Shown here: piece after piece, positions 1 through 7,373 of the stretch
How positions within the stretch are numbered: position 1 is the first letter of the stretch
Layout: every line of letters begins with the position of its first letter
Source of the DNA: an uncultured Paracoccus sp.
Lineage (GTDB): Bacteria > Pseudomonadota > Alphaproteobacteria > Rhodobacterales > Rhodobacteraceae
Assembly: GCF_947487305.1 (NCBI RefSeq)
Contig: NZ_CANKWH010000008.1
Span: 124,001-188,000, forward strand
DNA length: 64,000 nt
Direction: 5' to 3'
Program-made: the position numbers and the translations under genes
The notes under the pieces: generated by a model
What the model saw: only the letters and a program-made list of their open reading frames with translations
Told to the model about the DNA's origin: nothing
Databases searched by the model: none

Positions 1-1311
1 CACCGGCGCGACCGGATAATCATAGCGTCGCATGAGGAAGCCCAGAAGACCGAAGCCCGACAGCAGCATCAGCTCGACAACCGAAGGGTTCGAGGCGATG
101 GTGCCCATGGTCGCGAAGACCAGGATGCCGGCATAAAGCCAGGGCAGCGGGATCTTCAACAGCTGCACCCAGAGGCCGACCAGCGGCAGGTTCAGAACCA
201 GCAGCATCACGTTGGCGATGAACAGCGAGGCGATCAGGCCCCAGACCAGATCGGCGTGTTGGACGAAAAGCAGCGGGCCGGGCTGGATGTTGTATTGCTG
301 GAAACCCGCCAGCATCACCGCCGCCGTGGCCGAGGTCGGCAGGCCAAGCGTCAGAAGCGGCACCAGCGAGCCGGCGGCCGAGGCGTTGTTCGCCGCCTCG
401 GGTCCGGCCACGCCCTCGATGGCGCCATGGCCGAATTCCTCGGGATGCTGCGACAGCTTGCGCTCGGTCGTGTAACTGAGGAAAGTCGGGATCTCGGCCC
501 CACCCGCCGGCAGCGCGCCGATGGGAAAACCGATGCCCGCGCCGCGCAGCCATGGCTTCCACGAGCGCGACCAGTCCCGCTTGGTCATCCAGATCGAGCC
601 CTTGATCGCCATGGGCTTTTCCGGTGCATAGGCATGGCGTGACGCGACATAGAGCGCCTCGCCGATGGCAAACAGACCCACGGCCAGCGTCGTGACCTCG
701 ATCCCGTCGAAGAGGTTAGGCACGCCGAAGGCCAGCCGGGTCTGCCCGGTCAGCTGGTCGATGCCGATCAGCCCCAGCCACAGCCCGATGCCAAGGCTGG
801 TCAAGCCGCGCAGCGGCGAGGAGCCGAAGGTCGCCGAGACGGTGACGAAGGCAATCAGCATCAGCCCGAAATAGTCCCAGGGCCCGAACTTGACCGCGAT
901 CTTGACGAGGATCGGCGCAAGGAAGGCCAGCCCCAGCGTGGCGATCAGCGCGGCGACGAATGAACCGATGGCGGCAGTGGCCAGCGCCGGCCCGCCGCGT
1001 CCCTTGCGGGCCATCTGGTTGCCCTCGAGGGCGGTGACGACCGAGGCGGCTTCGCCCGGCGTGTTCAGAAGAATGGCCGTGGTCGAACCGCCATACATGC
1101 CGCCGTAATAGATGCCGGCGAACATGATCAGCGAGCCGCCAGGGTCCATCTTGAAAGTGACCGGCAGCAGCAGCGCAACGGTCAGTGCCGGGCCGATGCC
1201 CGGCAGCACGCCGACGGCCGTGCCCAGCATGACGCCGATGGCGGCGAAGGCCAGGTTCATCGGCTCGATGGCGGTGCCGAAGCCTTGGAGCAGGAGAAGA
1301 ACGGAATCCAT
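1..1311 (-). CDS. tctA: TTT transporter large permease TctA (3' end outside window)
   Basis: This is the large, roughly 12-helix permease subunit of a tripartite tricarboxylate transporter, which imports a carboxylate in a binding-protein-dependent, ion-driven way. Translation from the ATG at 1311 gives 437 codons before the window ends. It carries the family hallmarks [12 protein letters not shown] near residue 40 and [14 protein letters not shown] near residue 80, and later the second half motif [10 protein letters not shown]. The other TctA in this window has 501 residues, so about 60 C-terminal residues are missing here. It starts 7 bases after the tctB stop, in the order tctC-tctB-tctA. 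The substrate cannot be told from sequence. Confidence 0.93.
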   Translation of the reverse strand, partial: MDSVLLLLQGFGTAIEPMNLAFAAIGVMLGTAVGVLPGIGPALTVALLLPVTFKMDPGGSLIMFAGIYYGGMYGGSTTAILLNTPGEAASVVTALEGNQMARKGRGGPALATAAIGSFVAALIATLGLAFLAPILVKIAVKFGPWDYFGLMLIAFVTVSATFGSSPLRGLTSLGIGLWLGLIGIDQLTGQTRLAFGVPNLFDGIEVTTLAVGLFAIGEALYVASRHAYAPEKPMAIKGSIWMTKRDWSRSWKPWLRGAGIGFPIGALPAGGAEIPTFLSYTTERKLSQHPEEFGHGAIEGVAGPEAANNASAAGSLVPLLTLGLPTSATAAVMLAGFQQYNIQPGPLLFVQHADLVWGLIASLFIANVMLLVLNLPLVGLWVQLLKIPLPWLYAGILVFATMGTIASNPSVVELMLLSGFGLLGFLMRRYDYPVAPV

Positions 1312-1318
1312 GGCGACC

Positions 1319-1789
1319 TCAGAACATCTTTTCCAGCGGCCCCATGGGCAGCGCGAGTTGCAGAAGCTTGTTGAACATCAGGAAGATCAGCGTCGAGAGG
1401 ACGAAGCCGATGATCAGGTCCACGACCAGCGCGCGGCGCCCGAAAGCGCGGGCGGTAAAGGCGAAAAGCAGGGTCGATCCGAGGATGAAGCCGAAGCCGA
1501 AGGCAATCGAGCCCATCAGCCCAAGCAGCGCCAGCCCGATCCAGGCGACCGCGCCCCAGTCGCATTCATCGGCCTCGATCCCGGGTTTCAGAGCGGTGAT
1601 CAGGTGGCCGACACCCAGCACGGCGAGGAAGGCGGCGACGAAATAGGAGGCGGCGTCGGCGCCGACGCCGTAATTCGCCGCGATGGTCATGGAGCGCGCA
1701 TCGTTCCAGGTGATCGCGGCCAGCGCGAACAGGCCGAGGCCGATGATCGCGGTCGGGCGATGCAGCCCGCTGCGTTCCGTCATGTTCAT
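1319..1789 (-). CDS. tctB: TTT transporter small permease TctB
   Basis: Small membrane subunit of the tripartite tricarboxylate transporter, which pairs with TctA in the inner membrane. About 156 residues with four hydrophobic segments, near residues 10-25, 45-62, 80-108 and 120-140, which is the usual TctB topology. I chose the ATG at 1789 because GGGGGA lies 7 bases upstream. An in-frame ATG at 1804 would add 5 residues but sits directly on the foot of a strong hairpin. The position between tctC and tctA supports the call, since TctB sequences are poorly conserved. Confidence 0.85.
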   Translation of the reverse strand: MNMTERSGLHRPTAIIGLGLFALAAITWNDARSMTIAANYGVGADAASYFVAAFLAVLGVGHLITALKPGIEADECDWGAVAWIGLALLGLMGSIAFGFGFILGSTLLFAFTARAFGRRALVVDLIIGFVLSTLIFLMFNKLLQLALPMGPLEKMF

Positions 1790-1809
1790 GGATCTGTCCC
1801 CCATCGAGA

Positions 1810-1843
1810 AAGGCGGGCGGAGGATTTTCCCTCCGCCCGCCTT
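1810..1843 (-). terminator. Perfect 14-bp intercistronic hairpin between tctC and tctB
   Basis: Bases 1810-1823 and 1830-1843 are exact reverse complements with a 6-base loop. The hairpin begins 4 bases after the tctC stop. Such hairpins in binding-protein-dependent transporter operons usually protect the upstream mRNA or partly terminate transcription, so the binding protein is made in excess over the permease. That role is inferred. There is no long U-tract, which fits partial rather than complete termination. Confidence 0.7.
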
Positions 1844-1847
1844 GGGA

Positions 1848-2813
1848 TCATTCGGCCAGGCCGATGGATTTCAGCACGGCATGGACGCGCTCGTTTTCGG
1901 ATTCGACGAAGGTCTTGAACTCGTCGGCCGGGGCGTAATAGTCGGTCCAGCCGCGCGCCTTGAGGATTTCCTGCCATTCAGGCGATTTCACCGTGGTCTC
2001 AATCGCTGCTGCCAGTGCCGCCTTGTCGGCCTCGGCAATGCCCGGACCGGCGAAGAGGCCGCGCCAGTTGACCAGCTCAACATCAATGCCCTGCGCCTTC
2101 AGCGGTTGCGCCTCGATGCCCTCGATCGGCTCGGGATAAGAGATCGCCAGCGCCCGCAGGTCGCCGGATTCGATCTGGCCCTGCCATTCGCCATAGCCCG
2201 AGATACCGGCCGTCACCTGGCCGCCCAGCATGGCCGCCAGCGCCTCGCCACCGCCGGAATAGGCGACATAGTTCACCTTGGACGGATCACCGCCCGAGGC
2301 CTCGGTGATCAGCGCCGACAGGATATGGTCCGCGCCGCCGGCCGAGCCGCCGGCCCAGATGGTGCCGCCGACATCCTCTTTGATCTTGGCGCTGAGATCG
2401 GCCAGCGTCTGGATCGGAGAATCCTTCGGCACCACGACCACCAGCGGGTCGCCGGTCATGCGGGCCAGCGGCTCGACGCCGGTCAGGTTGACGGGCGCCT
2501 TGTTGGTGATGATGGCGCCGACCATGGTGATCCCGCCGACCAAGAGCTGGTTGGGCGATCCGGCCGCGCTTTGCGAGAATTGCGCCAGACCGACAGTGCC
2601 GCCGGCACCCGGCACGTTCATGACCTGCACGCTTTTCGCCGTGCCGATCTTCATCATCGTTTCCTGCAGCGACCGTGCAAGCGAATCCCAGCCACCCCCG
2701 GCACCTGCCGGCGCGGTCAGGGTCAGGTCTTCAAGCTCCTGCGCCGCGACGGGCGAGATGGCCATGGTTACGGCCACGCATGCCGCAGCAAAGCGGCGCG
2801 AGATAAGCGACAT
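1848..2813 (-). CDS. tctC: TTT transporter periplasmic solute-binding protein TctC
   Basis: Periplasmic receptor (Bug/TctC family) that captures a carboxylated solute for TctBA. 321 residues with a signal peptide: MSLISRR, a hydrophobic stretch to residue 22, and likely cleavage after VAA at residue 24. The mature protein has the family motif PAGAGGGWDSL, which forms part of the carboxylate-binding loop, and later the VPGAGGTVG motif. The ATG at 2813 is preceded by CAGGGAGGAA at good spacing. An upstream in-frame extension to 2951 is excluded because it would bury the signal peptide. First gene of the leftward operon. Confidence 0.93.
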   Translation of the reverse strand: MSLISRRFAAACVAVTMAISPVAAQELEDLTLTAPAGAGGGWDSLARSLQETMMKIGTAKSVQVMNVPGAGGTVGLAQFSQSAAGSPNQLLVGGITMVGAIITNKAPVNLTGVEPLARMTGDPLVVVVPKDSPIQTLADLSAKIKEDVGGTIWAGGSAGGADHILSALITEASGGDPSKVNYVAYSGGGEALAAMLGGQVTAGISGYGEWQGQIESGDLRALAISYPEPIEGIEAQPLKAQGIDVELVNWRGLFAGPGIAEADKAALAAAIETTVKSPEWQEILKARGWTDYYAPADEFKTFVESENERVHAVLKSIGLAE

Positions 2814-3261
2814 CTGGTTATTCCTCCCTGTGGACCTCTGTCGCGAATCACATTGCAGTATTTGATGATAAAATGCAATGATGAAGCGGGCCGCGCGGCG
2901 GGCTCTGGAACCCGTCCCAAGGACGCCTGCGCGCCGACACTGGTGTCGCAACCCTATGTCCGGAACGGCCTGTCAGGCAAATGATCTTATCGCTGCGCTG
3001 CGGCACGATCGGCGACACGCCTTTGCATTCATGATGCATTTGCTCAGAGTGCATATCTGAAACTAATTTATGTTAATATTTTCGAATCTTGCGGCCCTGA
3101 ATTCGGGCTTCTTCCTGACCGACCCAGCCATTCGGACAGGGCATGCAGGAAAGTCTGCACGGTGACGAGATGTCACAAATGCGCCAAAACCGGATTGGTC
3201 CGGTTATATCCGGGGATAATCCTTGGGCTGAATAGATATTCGCTTCAGATAATCTTTACAT
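2814..3261. other. Intergenic region upstream of tctC; no gene found
   Basis: 448 bases between the tctC start and the stop of the leftward gene at 3262. It must hold the tctC promoter. It is more AT-rich than its flanks around 2860-2885 and 3055-3100, and has TGCATT-type repeats near 2870 and 3030-3050. It also contains the 5-5-5 inverted repeat at 3162-3176. I see no credible open reading frame and no RNA gene. Confidence 0.5.
3162..3176. promoter_or_regulatory. 15-base inverted repeat, possible operator
   Basis: GTGAC-GAGAT-GTCAC is a perfect 5-5-5 inverted repeat flanked by G and A. It lies about 350 bases upstream of tctC and about 85 bases beyond the stop of the leftward gene at 3262. 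The shape fits a dimeric regulator site, but a 5-base arm occurs by chance fairly often and no regulator can be assigned. Confidence 0.25.
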
Positions 3262-3783
3262 TCATGTTACCGAATATCCGCGATTTTTCAGAAATTGCCA
3301 GATGTTGCGGTTAAGCTCTGACATCATCTCCAGATCTTGATCCAGGCGGGCGAGTTGATCTTCGTCAAGAAGCTGCTTCTGGCCCATTCGGATGCGGTCG
3401 CGGCGGTCGGCAATGCGCATCAGGATGGTCGAGATCGACCCGTCCTCCTGAAAGGACCAGATGCTGTGATTATACCTGTGGCGCACCGTCGAGAGTTTCG
3501 AGAACCGCGTGGTCAGGTCCAGCAATTCCTGCAACTCGGGGCCGGGCTTCAGCAAGAGTTTCCCAAGCCGCTCGACCATCTCTATCCGGCCACGGGTCGA
3601 GTTGACCGACAGGAAGACCACGACCGCCGCATCCTTCTGCATCCCCGTCAGCCCGGCCAGCAGGTGCACCAGCAGGCTTTCGGTATTGCTCCAGGCATAG
3701 TTCAACCGCCCCACACGCAGCAGAACGCTGTCCAGACTGGGCTCATGCGGGGTGCCGGAGTCGGGCGAAGGGGGAGGGGTCAC
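3262..3783 (-). CDS. Hypothetical protein, HEPN-like (RHRYNH motif)
   Basis: 173-residue, mainly helical soluble protein with no signal peptide. Not recognised by name. Residues 18-48 look like the long first helix of a family with a WSxxE pattern (here W31, E35). Residues 101-106 read RHRYNH, an R-x4-H arrangement of the kind found in HEPN-fold proteins, some of which are RNases and some not. The start codon overlaps the stop of the LuxR-type regulator by 4 bases (ATGA), so the two are co-translated and probably work together. A HEPN assignment is inference from the motif and helix pattern only. It could equally be a non-catalytic helper of the regulator. Confidence 0.7.
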   Translation of the reverse strand: MTPPPSPDSGTPHEPSLDSVLLRVGRLNYAWSNTESLLVHLLAGLTGMQKDAAVVVFLSVNSTRGRIEMVERLGKLLLKPGPELQELLDLTTRFSKLSTVRHRYNHSIWSFQEDGSISTILMRIADRRDRIRMGQKQLLDEDQLARLDQDLEMMSELNRNIWQFLKNRGYSVT

Positions 3784-4472
3784 GATTTGAGGGAACGATA
3801 GCGCATGGCGGCTTCGGTGCGATTCCGGGCGCCGAGGCGCAGGCTCGCATTGTGCAGATGCAGCTTTACCGTGTGGATCGACAGGCCCAGCTTGGCCGCG
3901 ATCCGCTTGTTCGATTGCCCGTCCGCAACCAGTTGCAGCACGTCAAGCTGGCGCTGGGTCAACCCGCTTTCCCCGCTTGGCGCCGGCGGCGCGGCCACCT
4001 CGCGGTGAGCCGAGACCTCGGGGCTGACGTAGCTGCCGCCATGGGCAATCAGCTTGATGATCGATAGCCAGATATCGAGTCGCACATTTAACGGGAAAAT
4101 ACTTACTGTATTCGCCTTAAAGTTGTTATTTGAATAAGAATCTGCGCCAAAGGCAAGACTGCTGAAGGCGATCCCCAGCGACAGGCCGTCGAGGCCAAGA
4201 AGAAAGCTGCGATCCGATTCGGACAGGTTCCGAATCGTCGGCTCGTCAAGAATCACCAGAGTGGGGACCAGGCCGGTCTGCGTCACGAATTTCTGAAATT
4301 CTGCAAAGGAATGAAGCACCGCCGAGGTGATCTGCCCCAGCTCCTGGCTGGTCGCGGCGATCAGGCTGCCCGAGAAATTGCACTGATTCCCGACGAACAT
4401 GACTTCGGCTGCGCTGATCGGAAGGGGCGAGGCCGAGGCGAAGGATTCGTCGTCATAGGATACCAAGTTCAT
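3780..4472 (-). CDS. LuxR/GerE-type regulator with degenerate receiver-like N-terminus
   Basis: The last 65 residues form a GerE helix-turn-helix: LTQRQLDVLQLVADGQSNKRIA, then SIHTVKLHL, the standard pattern of DNA-binding LuxR proteins. The N-terminal part follows receiver topology (VMFVGNQ strand, TLVILDEPT strand, a terminal helix before GGSYVSPEV). It lacks the acidic pair, and no conserved phosphoacceptor can be placed with confidence, as in CsgD/VpsT-like pseudo-receivers. I chose the ATG at 4472 because AGGGA lies 8 bases upstream. ATGs at 4478, 4541 and 4589 are alternatives giving up to 269 residues. It is divergent from the 5-12.7 kb secretion operon and is the obvious candidate to control it. 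Confidence 0.82.
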   Translation of the reverse strand: MNLVSYDDESFASASPLPISAAEVMFVGNQCNFSGSLIAATSQELGQITSAVLHSFAEFQKFVTQTGLVPTLVILDEPTIRNLSESDRSFLLGLDGLSLGIAFSSLAFGADSYSNNNFKANTVSIFPLNVRLDIWLSIIKLIAHGGSYVSPEVSAHREVAAPPAPSGESGLTQRQLDVLQLVADGQSNKRIAAKLGLSIHTVKLHLHNASLRLGARNRTEAAMRYRSLKS

Positions 4473-5041
4473 CGTCATTTTCCCTGTTGGCCATGCTGCG
4501 GACGGCGGGGGGACGTCATCAATGCTTCCGCTCTGGCTCATTAAATTTTTATCTATTGGTCGACTATAACATATCCAGCAAGCATTCAAAGAAGATTGCG
4601 CGCCGAAAATTCGAATGTAACTCCTAAGAAAATAAGTAGCCTGCGCGAATGGCTTATCCCAGCCTAGCCGTTCGAATTAGCTCATCAGGGCCAGTCCCGG
4701 CCTATCGCGCGACCGGCGGCTATACCCGGCAGGCTGATTCCATCCCCCACTCGGGGCGTCGAGGTCTAGACTGTTCGTGCGGCTAGGCCGCGGCGGGGAC
4801 AGAGGGGTAGTTTGGTCCGTGGTCGGTGGAGCGGCATGTCCGCCACCCTCCAGCCGGATCCGCTCAAGGTGACAGGCGGGCCATCCGGATTACCAGCAGG
4901 ACGAAGACGGTCGCGCCGTCGTGACGGTGAGCATGCGCTCGGCGATCGGAATCGGCTTGCTGTTCAGTCACCGGTAACTGGGCAGGCACACGTGCTTGCG
5001 AATGTCTTGGCCGGACCTGCCCACCGACAGGAGCTAGTGAA
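4473..5041. other. Long divergent regulatory region of the secretion locus
   Basis: About 570 bases separate the LuxR-type gene from the 739-aa protein gene. The part near 4540-4640 is AT-rich and probably carries the leftward promoter. The part nearer 5041 is GC-rich and would be a long leader for the rightward operon. AGGAG lies 8 bases before the ATG at 5042. I found no convincing terminator, riboswitch or small gene. The length leaves room for several regulator sites. Confidence 0.5.
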
Positions 5042-7261
5042 ATGGCTGACAGCCGTAACATGAACCTGTTCGCCTTCCCGCTGGAAAGCGATCCCGCCGA
5101 TCCGAGTCAGGATCAGTCCCAGTCCCAGAGCCAGTCCAACATGCAGGACCAGGGACAGAGTCAGGACCAAGGGCAAGGCCAAGATCAGGGCCAGGGCCAG
5201 GATCAGAATCAGTCCCAGAGCAATGCGAACGACAACAGCAACAGCAACGGGAACGAGAACTCCAACAGCAACAACTCGGAATCCTCGTCCAGCAACGAGG
5301 CGGCCAATGCCGCCCAGAATGCGGCGGGGAACGAGGCCAGCAATGCCGCGATGAACGCGGCTGGCAACGAGGCGGCCAATTCGGCGGCGAACGACTCGAG
5401 CAACAATTCCGCGAATAACGCCGCGAACAACGCTGCGAATGACGCCTCGAACAGCGCCGCGAACGACGCGTCCAACGACGCTTCCAACGATGCGTCGAAT
5501 GACGCCTCGAACAGCGCAACCAACGAAGCCAACAACTATACCGACGTGGCCACCGACGTGGCGACGAATGTTGAAACCAATGTCAGCGTTGGCCTTGATC
5601 TCGATGGCTGGGAGCCGTCGGATGACGACTTCGCCGATATCGATCTCGACAACAGCACCGGCACGATGGGCGACCTGATCGTCAACCGTGACGGCTCTGT
5701 CGGCATCGGCACCCAGAGCGACATGAGCTTCGACAATGTCCTCAACGGTGGCGGCGGCAGCAGCTACCTGGCGGCGCAGTCCGCCAATCTCGACGATCAG
5801 GACACGCTGTCCGATCCGACCGTCGCGAACAATGCCGACTTCAACCAGAATGGCAGCGCCAATGGCGGCACGGCCACCTCGGCGGAAGGCATCAACGCGG
5901 CCAATAGCGGCGGCGCTGGCGGCGGCGGCGGCTCGGCCGATGGTGGCAGCGGCGACGCGATGGCGGAAGGCGCCGAAGCTTCGGCGACCGGCAGCACCTC
6001 GAATGCGGGTGCCGGTGGCGGCTCTGCCGGCTATGGCGGCGCCGGCGGCGGTGCGGGTTCGACCGGCGGTGCCGGTGGCGGCTCGGGTGCGACTGGTGGC
6101 GCCGGTGACGGCGGCGCGGCGCTTGGCGTCGGCCTTGGTGTCGGGCTTGGCGGCTCGGCCGATGGCGGTGCCTCGGGCGCGCTGGCGGCTGGCCTCGGTG
6201 CCGGCCAGAGCGGTGATGCCGCGGGTGGCGACGCCGGTGCAGGTAGTCTCTCGGGTGCGCTTGGCCTTGGCGTCGGCGGTGACACGGGCGGCGCCGGTGA
6301 CGGCGGCGCTGGTGGCGACACCGGCGATGGCGGCGCGACAGGCGACGGTGGCGCAAGCGGCGGCACCGGTTCGACCGGTCCGACGGGTCCCACGGGTCCG
6401 ACGGGTCCGACGGGTCCCACGGGTCCGACGGGTCCGGGCGGACCGGGCGGTCCGGGTGGACCGGGCGGCGAACTCGGTGACGGCGACGGCGGCAATGGCG
6501 CACCCGGCGGCTTCAGCGGCGACAGCGGCGCTAGCGGTGGCAGCGGTGCCAGCGGCGACAGCGGTGACAGCGGTGCCAGCGGTGACAGCGGCGATGGTGG
6601 TGCCAACAGCAGCACCGGTGGCGCTGGCGGTGCTAGCGGCTATGGCGGCCTCGGCGGCAATGGCGGCGCTGGTGGCGATGGTATGGCCGACGTGGCCTCG
6701 GCTGCCGATGCGGCAGCAGCGGCCGGTGCGACCATGTCGGGCGCAGCCAATGGCATGGGCGAAGCGGCAGCAGACAGCGCCGGTGGTGCTGGTGGCAGCG
6801 CCGATGGCTCCGGTGCCGGTGACGGTGGCACCAATACCGGCGGTGCCGGCACGGGCGGCGCGGCGGCGAGCGCAGGTGGCGCTGGCGGTGCGGCTGACAG
6901 CGCTGGTGGCGCTGGCGGCGAAGGCTGGTCCACGGGCGGTGCCGGTGGCGGTGCCTGGTCGACCGGCGGCATGGCCGACGGCGGCGACGGCATCAACACC
7001 GACAGCGGCAATGGCGGTGCTGGTGGCCAGGTGATGCTGGGTGACGGCGGTTATGCCGATGCCGGCAGCTGGGGTTCGGGCAATGGTGACGACGGCTATG
7101 TCACCGGCAATTCGACCGCTTCGGCCGACGCGCTGGTGGATACCACGGCGTTCAACCAGAGCATCGTCATGGGCGCGAACATCCTGGGCAACTCGGTCGA
7201 CATGACCGTGGTTGGCGGGGATCTGAACTCGACCAACGTCGGCGACGACGATCTGGGCTGA
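5042..7261 (+). CDS. Low-complexity Gln/Asn/Gly-rich protein with collagen-like runs, putative type I secretion substrate
   Basis: 739 residues of strongly biased composition. In order: a short N-terminus (1-20), a Gln/Ser/Asp-rich stretch (21-60), an Asn/Ser-rich stretch (60-88), an Asn/Ala tract with repeated NDAS units (about 88-165), a short non-repetitive part (165-270), a long Gly-rich region (about 285-690), and a C-terminal 36 residues similar to repeats in the next protein. Residues 443-478 are twelve Gly-X-Y triplets (six GPT, four GPG), and 490-522 add eleven more. There is no N-terminal signal peptide, which fits type I export by the ATPase and adaptor encoded downstream. No RTX nonapeptides are seen. 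Codon use is consistent with a real gene. An extracellular matrix or surface-fibre role is inference. Confidence 0.85.
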   Translation: MADSRNMNLFAFPLESDPADPSQDQSQSQSQSNMQDQGQSQDQGQGQDQGQGQDQNQSQSNANDNSNSNGNENSNSNNSESSSSNEAANAAQNAAGNEASNAAMNAAGNEAANSAANDSSNNSANNAANNAANDASNSAANDASNDASNDASNDASNSATNEANNYTDVATDVATNVETNVSVGLDLDGWEPSDDDFADIDLDNSTGTMGDLIVNRDGSVGIGTQSDMSFDNVLNGGGGSSYLAAQSANLDDQDTLSDPTVANNADFNQNGSANGGTATSAEGINAANSGGAGGGGGSADGGSGDAMAEGAEASATGSTSNAGAGGGSAGYGGAGGGAGSTGGAGGGSGATGGAGDGGAALGVGLGVGLGGSADGGASGALAAGLGAGQSGDAAGGDAGAGSLSGALGLGVGGDTGGAGDGGAGGDTGDGGATGDGGASGGTGSTGPTGPTGPTGPTGPTGPTGPGGPGGPGGPGGELGDGDGGNGAPGGFSGDSGASGGSGASGDSGDSGASGDSGDGGANSSTGGAGGASGYGGLGGNGGAGGDGMADVASAADAAAAAGATMSGAANGMGEAAADSAGGAGGSADGSGAGDGGTNTGGAGTGGAAASAGGAGGAADSAGGAGGEGWSTGGAGGGAWSTGGMADGGDGINTDSGNGGAGGQVMLGDGGYADAGSWGSGNGDDGYVTGNSTASADALVDTTAFNQSIVMGANILGNSVDMTVVGGDLNSTNVGDDDLG
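6368..6475 (+). repeat. Collagen-like Gly-X-Y tract
   Basis: Encodes residues 443-478 of the 739-aa protein: GST, six GPT, four GPG and GEL in uninterrupted register. The underlying DNA repeats a 9-base unit (ggtccgacg and its ggtcccacg variant), which makes it prone to slippage. A second Gly-X-Y run (residues 490-522, mainly GDS, GAS and GGS) follows at 6509-6607. Confidence 0.9.
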
Positions 7262-7281
7262 GTGATCGCCTGACTGAAAAC

Positions 7282-7310
7282 ATCCTGCGCGGAGTCCCTT
7301 CGCGCAGGAT
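7282..7310 (+). terminator. 10-bp hairpin between the two putative substrate genes
   Basis: ATCCTGCGCG at 7282-7291 and CGCGCAGGAT at 7301-7310 are exact reverse complements around a 9-base loop, followed by CGATTTT. The hairpin begins 21 bases after the stop of the 739-aa protein. It could partly terminate transcription or stabilise the upstream message, so that the collagen-like protein is made in excess over the secretion genes. Confidence 0.6.
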
Positions 7311-7373
7311 CGATTTTGAAGGAAGTCCCTGCGCCTTGGTCGCGGGACCGCCAAGTCAAGGAAGGTCGTCATC

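Noticed and set aside
4983..5000. Possible sigma-54 promoter (GGCAC ... TTGC) before the collagen-like gene
   Set aside because: The distance between the GG and GC elements is one base too long and the flanking consensus is poor.
5390..6470. Direct DNA repeats that could be taken for a CRISPR or satellite array
   Set aside because: They are in-frame codon repeats (NDAS, GPT, GDS) inside one open reading frame, with no unique spacers of fixed length.
5840..7100. GGxGGDG-like sequences in the Gly-rich region as RTX calcium-binding nonapeptides
   Set aside because: The spacing is irregular and the required GGxGxDxUx pattern with a hydrophobic residue at the eighth position does not recur in register.
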